Shown piece after piece: positions 8,065 through 16,673 of a stretch of 64,000 nucleotides of DNA. A program made the translations under genes and the position numbers. Positions within the stretch are counted from its first letter, which is position 1. Each line of letters begins with the position of its first letter. The notes beneath the pieces are model-generated. The model ran no database searches. It worked only from the letters and a program-made list of their open reading frames with translations, and was not told where the DNA came from. The DNA is from Actinokineospora inagensis DSM 44258. Lineage in GTDB: Bacteria; Actinomycetota; Actinomycetes; Mycobacteriales; Pseudonocardiaceae. The DNA lies in assembly GCF_000482865.1 (NCBI RefSeq), contig NZ_KI519518.1, forward strand, positions 129,925-193,924, read 5' to 3'.

Positions 8065-8832
8065 ATGACGAGTGGCACGGATCACAAAGGCGACCTGCGC
8101 GGGCGGACCGCGCTGGTGACCGGCGGGGCGAGCGGGATCGGACGCGCGTGCGTGCTGGCCTTGGCCGCGGCCGGGGCGGAGGTGCACGTGGCCGACCTGG
8201 CGGGCCCCGCCGCCGAGCAGGTCGCGGCCGAGGTCGGCGGGATCGCGCACGTGGTCGACCTCGCCGACCCGGCAGCGGTGAACACCCTCCCGGCCGAGGT
8301 CGACGTCCTGGTCAACAACGCGGGCCTGCAGCACGTCGCGCCGTTGCACGAGTTCCCCCCGGACCGGTTCGAACTCATCCAGCGGGTGATGGTGACCGCG
8401 CCGTTCCTGCTGGTCCGGCGCTGCCTGCCGCACATGTACGCGGGTGGCTGGGGTCGGATCGTGAACATCTCCAGCGTGCACGGGCTGCGGGCGAGCGCGT
8501 TCAAGGCCGCCTACGTGACCGCCAAACACGCGCTTGAGGGTTTGTCGAAGGTCGCCGCCGTCGAAGGGGCGCCACACGGCGTGACCAGCAACTGCGTCAG
8601 CCCCGGTTATGTCCGCACGCCGCTGGTCCAGGCGCAGATCGAGGCCCAGTCGCTGGCGCACGGGGTGGCCGAGACCGAGGTGGTCGACCAGGTGCTGCTG
8701 GACCGGTCGCCGATCAAGCGACTGGTCGAGGCGGACGAGGTCGCCGCCATCGTGCGGTGGTTGTGCGGCCCCCACGCGGCCAACGTCACCGGGATCTCCA
8801 TCCCGGTCGACGGCGGCTGGACAGCCAACTGA
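8065..8832 (+). CDS. bdhA: 3-hydroxybutyrate dehydrogenase (SDR family)
   Basis: A 255-residue classical short-chain dehydrogenase, probably interconverting 3-hydroxybutyrate and acetoacetate with NAD. Motifs are TGGASGIG at the N-terminus, NNAG, the catalytic serine in NISSVHGLRAS, YVTAK (Tyr/Lys pair), and SPGYVRTPLVQAQIEAQ, which is typical of bacterial D-3-hydroxybutyrate dehydrogenases. It starts at ATG 8065. The next gene is a transporter beginning 15 bp after the stop, and then a regulator, making a plausible ketone-body uptake and use cluster. Confidence 0.88.
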   Translation: MTSGTDHKGDLRGRTALVTGGASGIGRACVLALAAAGAEVHVADLAGPAAEQVAAEVGGIAHVVDLADPAAVNTLPAEVDVLVNNAGLQHVAPLHEFPPDRFELIQRVMVTAPFLLVRRCLPHMYAGGWGRIVNISSVHGLRASAFKAAYVTAKHALEGLSKVAAVEGAPHGVTSNCVSPGYVRTPLVQAQIEAQSLAHGVAETEVVDQVLLDRSPIKRLVEADEVAAIVRWLCGPHAANVTGISIPVDGGWTAN

Positions 8833-8847
8833 TTGGAGCTGACAGCG

Positions 8848-10155
8848 ATGTCCAAGTTCGTGCGCGTCGTCGGTGCGAGCCTCATCGGCACCACGATCGA
8901 GTGGTATGACTTCTTCCTCTATACGTCCGCTGCGGCTCTTGTCTTCAACAAGTTGTTCTTCCCGACAGCCGACCCCCTCACGGGGACGTTGCTGGCCTTC
9001 TTGACCTATGCAGTGGGGTTTGTCGCCCGGCCTATCGGCGGTCTGGTGTTCGGACATTTCGGCGACAGGGTGGGTCGTAAGCGCTTACTGGTCCTGAGCC
9101 TGTTACTCATGGGCGGGGCAACCTTCGCGATGGGGTTGTTACCGACCTATACCGCCATCGGCGTCGGTGCACCGTTGCTGCTAACCGCCCTCCGCCTGGT
9201 CCAGGGGTTCGCGTTGGGCGGCGAGTGGGGTGGGGCCGTGCTCATCGTGTCCGAGCACGGTTCCCCTGAGCGGCGCGGGTTCTGGGCGTCGTGGCCGCAG
9301 TGCGGTGCCCCCGGCGGCAACCTGTTGGCGACAGGGGTACTGACGCTTCTTGCCGCCACGCAGTCCGATGCGACGTTCCTGTCATGGGGCTGGCGTGTGC
9401 CGTTCCTGTTGTCCGGCGTGCTCGTGATGGTTGGCCTCTGGGTACGCCTGTCCGTGACCGAGTCCCCGGTGTTCCTAGAGGCACAGGCGAAGGCCGCTGA
9501 ACCGCACGTGCCCGTGGTGGAGGTCTTCCGCAACGGTTGGCGCCAAGTGCTGTTGACGATCGGCGCCCGCATGGCTGAGAACGTGTCTTACTACGTCATC
9601 ACCGCGTTCATCCTCGTCTACGTCACCACCGGGCTGGGGATGGCGCGAACAGTCGGTCTGAACGCGGTGCTGATCGGGTCGGCGGTGCACTTTGTCGCCA
9701 TCCCGTTGTGGGGCGCGTTGTCGGACTTGATCGGTCGACGCCCGGTCTACCTGTTCGGCGCGGTGTCGATGGCGGCGTGGGCGTTCGTGTTCTTCACGAT
9801 GCTGGACTCGCGCTCGCCCGCAGTAATCGTCATCGCGGCCACGGTGGGGCTGGTGCTGCACGGCGCCATGTACGGGCCGCAGGCGGCGTTCTTCTCCGAG
9901 CAGTTCCCCACGCGTGTCCGCTACACAGGTCTTTCGGTCGGCGGCCAGTTGTCGTCCATCGCGGCGGGCGCGGTGGCACCGTTGATCGCGACAGCGCTGT
10001 TCCAGGCCTACCACAGCACGCTGCCGGTCTCGTTCTACCTGCTCGGGATGTGTGCGATCACCGTGGTCGCCGTCCTCCTTTCGCGGGAAACCCGCGGCCG
10101 GTCGTTGACCGAACCGGTGGCCACGGCCTCGGCGACGGCGGTTACAGCGGGCTGA
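8848..10155 (+). CDS. MHS-family MFS transporter
   Basis: A 435-residue transporter of the metabolite:H+ symporter family (ShiA, ProP, KgtP relatives). It has about 12 membrane segments, the N-terminal TTIEWYDFFLYTSAAALVF (19 residues) signature, HFGDRVGRKR between helices 2 and 3, and LRLVQGFALGGEWGGAVL. It starts at ATG 8848 with GGAG upstream. By position after bdhA it may import 3-hydroxybutyrate or another short organic acid. It contains three TTA leucine codons (9085, 9103, 9139), unusual for this genome. Confidence 0.92.
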   Translation: MSKFVRVVGASLIGTTIEWYDFFLYTSAAALVFNKLFFPTADPLTGTLLAFLTYAVGFVARPIGGLVFGHFGDRVGRKRLLVLSLLLMGGATFAMGLLPTYTAIGVGAPLLLTALRLVQGFALGGEWGGAVLIVSEHGSPERRGFWASWPQCGAPGGNLLATGVLTLLAATQSDATFLSWGWRVPFLLSGVLVMVGLWVRLSVTESPVFLEAQAKAAEPHVPVVEVFRNGWRQVLLTIGARMAENVSYYVITAFILVYVTTGLGMARTVGLNAVLIGSAVHFVAIPLWGALSDLIGRRPVYLFGAVSMAAWAFVFFTMLDSRSPAVIVIAATVGLVLHGAMYGPQAAFFSEQFPTRVRYTGLSVGGQLSSIAAGAVAPLIATALFQAYHSTLPVSFYLLGMCAITVVAVLLSRETRGRSLTEPVATASATAVTAG

Positions 10156-10221
10156 CCGCGCCGGTGGGGCCGTCCGGCGATTCGGGCGGCCCCCACGCGG
10201 TGCCCGGGGATTGGTGCGACC

Positions 10222-12090
10222 ATGACCCCCGTGAAAGCGCACGACGCTGTTCGTGAATTGCTTGGTCTCCTGGTCACGGGGTCGAGCGGTGAGCGGCTGA
10301 CGCAGGTAGCGGTAACGGCGCGCGCCGCCGGTCTTCCCCCGGACGAGCTGGTGGTGGTGGATACAGCCACCGAGGACGCGGTACGGGTAAGGCAGACGCT
10401 GGTAGACCATCGCCGCCGCGAGGCGGAGCTAACCGCCTTGTTCGACACGGCAAGCGATCTGGCCCGGTTGCGCGATACCGACGAAGTACTGCGATCGATC
10501 GTGCGGCGTTCGCGGATGCTGCTGCGCGTGAACGTCTCGTACCTGACGCTCAACGACGAGCACGCGGGCAAGACCTACATGCGCGTGACGGAAGGGTCCG
10601 CGTCGGCCTTGTTCCAGCAGGTCACCTTGGGGATGGGCGAGGGTCTGGGCGGGTTGGTAGCGCAGACCGCGCGCCCTTACGCGACTCGGGACTACTTCGC
10701 CGATTCCCGTTTCCGGCACACCACACCGATCGACTCGTCGGTGAAAGAAGAGGGCATCACGGCGATCCTTGGCGTGCCTCTTACCGTGGGCGGCAAGGTG
10801 ATCGGGGTCCTGTTCGCGGCGGACCGGTCGCCTCGGGACTTCTCGCCAAGCGAGGTGGCGTTGCTGTCTTCGCTGGCCGACCACGCCGCCATCGCCATCG
10901 ACAACGCGCGTCTGCTCGACGAGACCCGGCTGACGCTCGCCGACCTCAACGCCGCCAACGCCACCATCAAGGCGCACAACGAGGCCATGCGCCGCGCCGA
11001 GGAGGCACACGACAAGCTGACCGACCTGGTCTTGCGCGGGGGCGACCTGCCGGAGGTCGCGGCCGCCGTCGCCGAGGTGCTGCACGGCGGGATCGTGGTG
11101 TTCGACGAGTCGGGCACGGAACTGGCCCGAGTCGGCAACCAGCAGGTCTACCTCGATGGCAAGTCCGTCGCGACGGCCAGGGTGACCGGCCGCGCCGTGT
11201 CCACTCCGGACGGGTGGGTATGCGCGGTGCAGGCGGGGCAGGAAGTTCTCGGTAGCCTCATGCTGACCGGTCAGCCCGAACTCGCCGACGCCGACCGGAG
11301 GCTGTTCGAGCGCGCGGGCGTCGTCACCGCGCTCCTCTTGATGCTCCGACGGTCGGTGGTGCAGGCCGAGGATGAGGTCCGCGGCGAACTCCTGTCGGAT
11401 CTGCTTACCGCGCCAGGTCGTAACCCCGCCGCGTTGCTGGCACGCGGACAGAGGCTGGGTGTAGACCTCGCCGCGCCCTATGCGGTGCTCGTGATAGCTG
11501 CCAACCAGGTGTCTCGTAGGCGACTCCTCGCCGCCGCGAGCCAGTTCGCCGTACTAATCGGTGTACACGCAGAGCAAGTAGTGCTTCTTACGCGCACCAA
11601 TGACCCGAGTGCATTGGCCGCGCGGATCGCGATGTCGCTGTCTTCCACTGTGGACTCACCAGTGACCGTAGGTGCCGCAGGTCCCGCCACGGGCATGGAT
11701 GCTCTTGTCGCCGCACACGCTGAGGCAGTGCTGTGTGTCCGATCCCTCTTGGCGCTAGGTCGGTCCGGACACGGTGGTGCCATGTCCGATCTAGGCTTTG
11801 TCGGCCTGCTCCTCGGTAACGCCGACCTGGAAAGCTACGTGCACAACAACCTGGGTCCGGTACTGGACTACGACGACCGCCGCGGCACCGAACTGCTGCA
11901 CACCCTGGACGCGTACTTCACCTCCGGCGCCAACCTCACCCGAGCCAAAGATCTCCTGCACGTGCACGTGAACACGGTCGTGCAGCGGCTGGAACGGATC
12001 GGCTCACTGCTCGGCGCCGACTGGCAGGCCCCCGAACGGGCGCTGGAGATCCAGCTCGCGCTCCGGCTGTTCCGGCTGACCGAGGGGTAG
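10222..12090 (+). CDS. GAF-domain PucR/CdaR-type transcriptional regulator
   Basis: A 622-residue regulator. It has an N-terminal helical segment, a GAF domain at about residues 75–225 (LLRVNVSYLTLNDEHAGKTY; ILGVPLTVGGKVIGVLFAAD), and a coiled coil around 225–265. A second sensor-like domain and a CdaR GGDEF-like region (390–490) lead to a C-terminal PucR-type HTH at about 555–615 (TSGANLTRAKDLLHVHVNTV, then VQRLERIGSLLG). Following bdhA and the MHS transporter in the same direction, it likely senses a metabolite and controls them. Confidence 0.87.
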   Translation: MTPVKAHDAVRELLGLLVTGSSGERLTQVAVTARAAGLPPDELVVVDTATEDAVRVRQTLVDHRRREAELTALFDTASDLARLRDTDEVLRSIVRRSRMLLRVNVSYLTLNDEHAGKTYMRVTEGSASALFQQVTLGMGEGLGGLVAQTARPYATRDYFADSRFRHTTPIDSSVKEEGITAILGVPLTVGGKVIGVLFAADRSPRDFSPSEVALLSSLADHAAIAIDNARLLDETRLTLADLNAANATIKAHNEAMRRAEEAHDKLTDLVLRGGDLPEVAAAVAEVLHGGIVVFDESGTELARVGNQQVYLDGKSVATARVTGRAVSTPDGWVCAVQAGQEVLGSLMLTGQPELADADRRLFERAGVVTALLLMLRRSVVQAEDEVRGELLSDLLTAPGRNPAALLARGQRLGVDLAAPYAVLVIAANQVSRRRLLAAASQFAVLIGVHAEQVVLLTRTNDPSALAARIAMSLSSTVDSPVTVGAAGPATGMDALVAAHAEAVLCVRSLLALGRSGHGGAMSDLGFVGLLLGNADLESYVHNNLGPVLDYDDRRGTELLHTLDAYFTSGANLTRAKDLLHVHVNTVVQRLERIGSLLGADWQAPERALEIQLALRLFRLTEG

Positions 12091-12247
12091 TCGGCGAATC
12101 CGGTGCCTGCCACTGCCGGTTCGACGACCCTGTGGACAACTTTTCACCGGGTCTTGCGATTTCTGCCATCGTGTGCCGGTCAGCGAGGAACCCCGGAGGC
12201 ACACCGTGTTCACCATCATCCACTGTGGACTGATCCTGCTCGGCTGG

Positions 12248-12278
12248 GCCAGGGGCCGACCCCCAGTCGGCCCCTGGC
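12248..12278. terminator. Strong hairpin between convergent genes
   Basis: Perfect 13-bp arms GCCAGGGGCCGAC (12248–12260) and its complement (12266–12278) around loop CCCCA. It lies 6 bp past the FtsX permease stop and downstream of the GAF regulator, so it probably serves both strands. Confidence 0.75.
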
Positions 12279-12283
12279 TCCGG

Positions 12284-14626
12284 CTATTCGGTGCGCAGCG
12301 ATTCCAACCGGGTCGCGCTGCGCAGGAACGGCAGGGTCAGCAGGGAGACCAGCACCACCAACCCGCCCGCCGCGCCCGTCATCGCCGCCGCGCCGAGCCA
12401 GTCGACCACCAGGTCCACCCGCATCAGCCGCACCACCAGCACGGCCAAGATCCCCCCGAGTGCCACCGCGACGGCGACCCCCAGCACGATCGGCACGACG
12501 ATCTGCCACAGCAGCGAGCGGGCGATCACCCCGGTCGGCACCCCGGAGGCGGCGAGCACGGCCAGCGGTCGCCTGCGCTCCCGAATGTGCTCCACGGCCA
12601 GCACCAGCAGGCTGATCCCGGCCAGCATCAACGTCAGCAGCGCGCCGACCAGCAGTCCGCGCCGGATGGTCAGGAACGTCCGCTGGTTCTCGTCCTCGGT
12701 GGTCACCGGCTTCCAGAGGCTGTAGGTGGGCACGAAAGCCCGCCAGGTCAGCGGGCCGAGCGCGACGCGCAACCGGTCGATCGAGTCGGGGTCCGCCGGG
12801 TCCAGCAGCACCCCGTACTGGTTCAGCGACGCGGGTGGGAGGGCAGGCAGCGCCCCGGGAGTGATCAGGAGCACGGCGCCCGCGTTGAGTGGGTTCATGC
12901 CGCGCTCGATGGGGCGCGCGAGGGTCCAGGACCGCGACTCGGGAGTGCCGGAGCCAGGACCGTAGCCGCCGCGCACGTCGTAGAGGACGGCGGAGACCGA
13001 CGCCCCGGGCGAGAAGCCGCTGAGGGGCACATCCGGGTTCGCGTACATCCGGCCGTCGACGCAGGAGTCCACCGCGCTCATGCGTTCGGCCATGGCGCAG
13101 TCGGTCACCAAGGCGGTGAGGCCGTCGCCGGAGCTCGACCGCAAGTCGACATACCGGATGCGGCTCCAGAACTGGACCGCTGGGGCACCCGCGAGCAGCC
13201 GGTCGATCCCGGCCGCGCCCTGCTGGGCCACGTAGACCTCCGCGGTGTTGTGCCAACTGGCGGGCGGGGTCGAGTCGTAGCCGGTCCGGGGCAGCGAGTA
13301 CGAACTCGCCTGGGACAGCAGGGCGGTCTGCAGGGCGATCGCGCCCGCGAGGACGACGGCGACCCCGCTCACGACCCTGGCCGAGGTCCCGCTGTCCAGT
13401 TGCAGCCTGCGGACCGCCAACTGCCAGGACGCGGACCCGCCGCGCAGGCGGCGCACCACGCGCTCGACCACCCAGGGGAGCAGGACGGGCACGCCGATCA
13501 AGACCAGGCACACCGCGATGGCGACCGCGACCGCCTGCCCCGCGGAGACCGTCGTGTACTGCTTGGACCGGCCGAGCCAGGCCAGCACACCGATGCCCGC
13601 GAGCACGGCGACCAGCCGCCAAGCCAGCCGCCTGCCGGTCGGCGTGCCGCGGCGGACCATGCCGAGCGGTTCGATGATGGTGCGGCGCAGCGCGAACTGG
13701 GCGGCGAACACGGCCAGCACCGGCGCGGACAGCACCACCAACCCGGCCAGCCACCACACCGGCACGATGTCGGCGGTGTAGACGCTCGCCCCGTAGAGGG
13801 TCACGCCGCCCGCCACCTGCCTGCCGACCAGGAACACCCCGATCCCGACCAGCACCCCGAACACCGCGCCCACCAGGGACTCGGCCGCCGCGATCCGACG
13901 GACCTGCCTGCTGTCCGCGCCGACCAGCCGCAACGCCGAGAGCCGCCGGTCCCGTTCGGCACCCGCGATCCGGGTGGCCGACACGAGAAAGATGAAAACC
14001 GGGATGAGTACCGCGATGATGCCCAGCAGCAACAACAGCAACAGGTTGGGCCGCAGCCCGGAGTACGGCACCGGGTCGAGCCCGAACCGGTAGGCCAACC
14101 CCACCTCCGGCGTGGCGGCCCGGTCGAGGTCGCCCGACCCGAGGTAGGCGACCGCGTCGTGCGGGTCCCGCACGGTTTCGGGGGCGATCGTCCCGACGAC
14201 CCGTTCCGGGAACCTCGCCCGCAGCAGCGGGTCGGTCAGCAGGTCCGCCATCTCGGCCGACACGTACATCTCACCGGGTCCGGGCACCCCCGGAATCCCC
14301 TTGGGCGCGGGCGAATCCGCCGCGGTGCCGCGCAGGTAGAGCAGGTCGAGCTGACGTTCGCGAAACTCCGACCGGTTGGTATAGAAGATCGTCGGAGCAA
14401 CCCCGGCGATGGGTCGCGTATCGCCAACGCCGGTGAGATCCCGCCCCGATCGCGCCTCCACGATCGGACCGACCGATGCCGCCAACAACAGCACGGCCAC
14501 CGCCAACCCAACCCCGAGCGCGCTGAGCACAAACCGCACCAACGAGGTCCGGCCACCCCCCACGGCCAGCCGCACCCCAATCCCCATGTCGTTGAGCCAG
14601 TCCCACAACGACCCCGCTCGCCTCAC
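12284..14626 (-). CDS. FtsX-like ABC transporter permease
   Basis: A 780-residue integral membrane protein. An N-terminal helix (about residues 28–52) precedes an extracytoplasmic domain, a first FtsX-type membrane block (about 210–350), two central helices, a second periplasm-like domain, and a final FtsX block (about 640–765, TIRRGLLVGALLTLMLAGIS). This architecture matches MacB/BceB-type permeases of lipid, peptide or antibiotic exporters. It partners the ATPase at 14762 and is controlled with PadR, although a 15-bp hairpin separates it from the ATPase gene. Confidence 0.9.
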   Translation of the reverse strand: MRRAGSLWDWLNDMGIGVRLAVGGGRTSLVRFVLSALGVGLAVAVLLLAASVGPIVEARSGRDLTGVGDTRPIAGVAPTIFYTNRSEFRERQLDLLYLRGTAADSPAPKGIPGVPGPGEMYVSAEMADLLTDPLLRARFPERVVGTIAPETVRDPHDAVAYLGSGDLDRAATPEVGLAYRFGLDPVPYSGLRPNLLLLLLLGIIAVLIPVFIFLVSATRIAGAERDRRLSALRLVGADSRQVRRIAAAESLVGAVFGVLVGIGVFLVGRQVAGGVTLYGASVYTADIVPVWWLAGLVVLSAPVLAVFAAQFALRRTIIEPLGMVRRGTPTGRRLAWRLVAVLAGIGVLAWLGRSKQYTTVSAGQAVAVAIAVCLVLIGVPVLLPWVVERVVRRLRGGSASWQLAVRRLQLDSGTSARVVSGVAVVLAGAIALQTALLSQASSYSLPRTGYDSTPPASWHNTAEVYVAQQGAAGIDRLLAGAPAVQFWSRIRYVDLRSSSGDGLTALVTDCAMAERMSAVDSCVDGRMYANPDVPLSGFSPGASVSAVLYDVRGGYGPGSGTPESRSWTLARPIERGMNPLNAGAVLLITPGALPALPPASLNQYGVLLDPADPDSIDRLRVALGPLTWRAFVPTYSLWKPVTTEDENQRTFLTIRRGLLVGALLTLMLAGISLLVLAVEHIRERRRPLAVLAASGVPTGVIARSLLWQIVVPIVLGVAVAVALGGILAVLVVRLMRVDLVVDWLGAAAMTGAAGGLVVLVSLLTLPFLRSATRLESLRTE

Positions 14627-14716
14627 CCGCTCACCCCCTCATCAACCCTTCACGTGCCCTGCCGATCGCCATGTCCGTCCGGGTGGCTGTTCCGGCGTTC
14701 GCCGGGTGCTTTGATG

Positions 14717-14759
14717 GCTCGATCCGGAACGTTGACCACGTCTCCGTTCCGGATCGAGC
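14717..14759 (-). terminator. Hairpin between ABC ATPase and permease genes
   Basis: Perfect 15-bp arms GCTCGATCCGGAACG (14717–14731) and its complement (14745–14759) around a 13-nt loop. It begins 2 bp after the ATPase stop and sits about 90 bp before the permease start. It could terminate or attenuate transcription inside the operon. Confidence 0.65.
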
Positions 14760-14761
14760 AG

Positions 14762-15478
14762 CTAGGAGACCTCGGCCCGTTGGCGCGTCCGACCGTCTCG
14801 GACCACCACCTCGCGGTCCGAGTAGGCGGCGACCCTGGCCTCGTGGGTCACCAGCACCAGCGACGCCCCGGTCTGCTTGGCCGTGTCGACGAGCAGGCGC
14901 ATCACCTGTTCGCCGCTGAACGAGTCCAAGGCGCCGGTGGGTTCGTCGGCGAAGACCACCTTGGGCGCTGTCACCAGCGCACGGGCCACCGCCACCCGTT
15001 GGCCTTGACCGCCGGACACGTCGCCCGGCCGCTTGTCCGCGATCTGCTCGACTTCCAAGCGGGCCAACCATTCCCGCGCCCGCGCCTCGGCGACCCGTCG
15101 GCGCGTCCCCGCCAACCGCAGTGGCAGTGCGACGTTCTCCACGCAGGAGAGCTCGGGAACCAACTGTCCGAACTGGAAGATGAAGCCGAACTCGCCCCGT
15201 CGCAGCGCGCTGCGCGCCCGGTCGGACAAGTCGGCGAGGTCCTGGCCCTCGAACAGCACCGTGCCCGAGTCCGGGGTCACGAGTCCGGCGAGGCAGTGCA
15301 GCAGCGTCGACTTCCCCGAGCCGGAGGGACCCATGATGGCGACGATCTCGCCACGGGCCACGGTGATCCCGGCTCTGTCGAGCGCAGTCGTGTGGCCGAA
15401 CGACTTCCGCAGGTCCATGGCGCTGAGCAAGGTGTCCGAGGTGGTCGGCTGGTCCCCGTCCAGCGCGGTGGCGCTCAT
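14762..15478 (-). CDS. ABC transporter ATP-binding protein (MacB/LolD type)
   Basis: A 238-residue ATPase. Walker A is GPSGSGKST, the Q-loop is in FIFQFGQLVPELS, and the signature is DVSGGQGQRVAVARAL. Walker B is VVFADEPTGALD and the H-loop is LVLVTHEARVA. The GALD and ENVALPLRLAG segments are typical of ATPases that power FtsX-like permeases. ATG 15478 overlaps the PadR stop (ATGA), so the pair is translationally coupled. Confidence 0.95.
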   Translation of the reverse strand: MSATALDGDQPTTSDTLLSAMDLRKSFGHTTALDRAGITVARGEIVAIMGPSGSGKSTLLHCLAGLVTPDSGTVLFEGQDLADLSDRARSALRRGEFGFIFQFGQLVPELSCVENVALPLRLAGTRRRVAEARAREWLARLEVEQIADKRPGDVSGGQGQRVAVARALVTAPKVVFADEPTGALDSFSGEQVMRLLVDTAKQTGASLVLVTHEARVAAYSDREVVVRDGRTRQRAEVS

Positions 15479-15999
15479 CCGGTGACCTGCCTGGCGAGGT
15501 CGGCCAGCCGGGCCGCGGTCAGCTCCAGCCACCGCAGGTCCGCCTCGAGGTGGAACAGCGCGTGGTCGCAGATGAGTTGGTCGGCGAGGTCGCCACCCTG
15601 CTTGCGGCTGGTCAGCTCGCGCATCGACCGCAGGTGGGCCGCGCGCTGGGCGTCGAGCACCTCCTCGGCGTCGCGGCCGGACATCAGGGCGAGGACGACC
15701 TTCGTGTAGAGGGCGCTCTGCAGGTACATCTGCGGGTTCTCCGGGGTGATCAGCCAGGCCGACACGTCGGTGACCCCGGCGTCGGTGATCGCGTACCGCT
15801 TGCGTTCGGGCCCGCCGCCGACCTCGAACCCGCTCTCCTCCACCAGACCGTTGCGCAACAGGCGGGACAGCGTCGAGTACACCTGGCCGTACGCGAGCGG
15901 CCGGTCCTGCCCGAACCGCTCGTCGTAGACCCGCTTGAGGTCGTAGCCGTGCCGGGGACCGGTTTCCAGCAGCCCCAGCAGGGCGTGCCCAATCGACAT
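15475..15999 (-). CDS. PadR-family transcriptional regulator
   Basis: A 174-residue winged-helix repressor-type protein. The N-terminal PadR domain is HALLGLLETGPRHGYDLKRV, then YGQVYSTLSRLLRNGLVEES with the wing KRYAITDAG. The C-terminal dimerisation helices are at about 100–172. It is the first gene of the unit with the ABC ATPase and FtsX permease. A palindrome with ATAC/GTAT ends lies 11 bp upstream of its start, suggesting autorepression relieved by an exporter substrate. Confidence 0.93.
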   Translation of the reverse strand: MSIGHALLGLLETGPRHGYDLKRVYDERFGQDRPLAYGQVYSTLSRLLRNGLVEESGFEVGGGPERKRYAITDAGVTDVSAWLITPENPQMYLQSALYTKVVLALMSGRDAEEVLDAQRAAHLRSMRELTSRKQGGDLADQLICDHALFHLEADLRWLELTAARLADLARQVTG

Positions 16000-16009
16000 G
16001 GTGAAGACG

Positions 16010-16024
16010 ATACCGCACCGGTAT
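16010..16024. promoter_or_regulatory. Putative PadR operator
   Basis: A perfect inverted repeat ATACCG-CAC-CGGTAT starts 11 bp upstream of the PadR ATG. ATAC/GTAT or ATGT/ACAT half-sites are typical for PadR-family operators. It could also affect the divergent CGNR gene, whose start is 140 bp away. Confidence 0.6.
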
Positions 16025-16163
16025 ACACACTAGGAATAGATCATTGAGCTGGGCAGATGATCCGCCGGAGGCAGTGCACTGGCCGGAAAACGCCATAACC
16101 GGTGAAGGGAGCGCAAGAGTTAGCCACACGCCGGGCAACCGGTATTCGGCCTACTGTGGTGTG

Positions 16164-16646
16164 GTGAGTACTGCTGAGGTCAGTGCCGCCCACGACGTGG
16201 AGCTGGTCCTCGATTTCCTGAACACGGTCGACGTCGAGCAGCGCACCGATGTCCTGGACGATCTGGCGCGCTGGCGGATCTGGCTGACCGAGCGCGATCT
16301 GGTCGACGATCCCTCGGTCCGCGCGACCCGGGACGGTCTGCGCGCCGTGGTCGGTGGCCCGCACGCTCCGGCGTTCCCGGCCGCGACGGTGCGGATCGAG
16401 TTGGTCACCGCCACGCCAACCCTGGTCGCGGACACCGTGACCGGCGCGGTCCTGGCGGCCGCCACCCGCTTGTCGGTCCTCGGCGAGTGGGACCGGCTGA
16501 AGATCTGCCCCGCCGACGATTGCCGCTGGGCGTTTTTCGACCGTTCCCGCAACCGCTCACGCACCTGGTGTTCCATGCGCGTCTGCGGAAACCGGGAGAA
16601 GGCCCGCGCCTGGCGCGAGCGTTCCAAACTCGGCCAGGCCCAGTAA
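16164..16646 (+). CDS. CGNR zinc-finger/ABATE domain protein
   Basis: A 160-residue predicted DNA-binding regulator. The N-terminal ABATE-like domain starts VELVLDFLNTVDVEQRTDVL. The C-terminal zinc finger has CPADDCRWAFFDRSRNRSRT and then WCSMRVCGNREKARAWRER, containing the defining CGNR motif and four cysteines. GTG 16164 (or the adjacent GTG 16161) fits the conserved start; an upstream ATG at 16044 would add about 40 non-homologous residues. Confidence 0.88.
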   Translation: MSTAEVSAAHDVELVLDFLNTVDVEQRTDVLDDLARWRIWLTERDLVDDPSVRATRDGLRAVVGGPHAPAFPAATVRIELVTATPTLVADTVTGAVLAAATRLSVLGEWDRLKICPADDCRWAFFDRSRNRSRTWCSMRVCGNREKARAWRERSKLGQAQ

Positions 16647-16673
16647 CGGCCCGATCAAACGACAAGCTCACCG

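Noticed and set aside
12209..12300. Small frame starting GTG 12209 after a GGAGG-like site (MFTIIHCGLILLGW...)
   Set aside because: It runs through the terminator hairpin into sequence antisense to the permease; no convincing stop or family.
12173..15709. Very long rightward open frame (about 1178 codons) opposite the FtsX and ABC ATPase genes
   Set aside because: It is antisense to two well-recognised genes, and its translation is His/Arg/Gln-rich low complexity typical of the third-position GC shadow.
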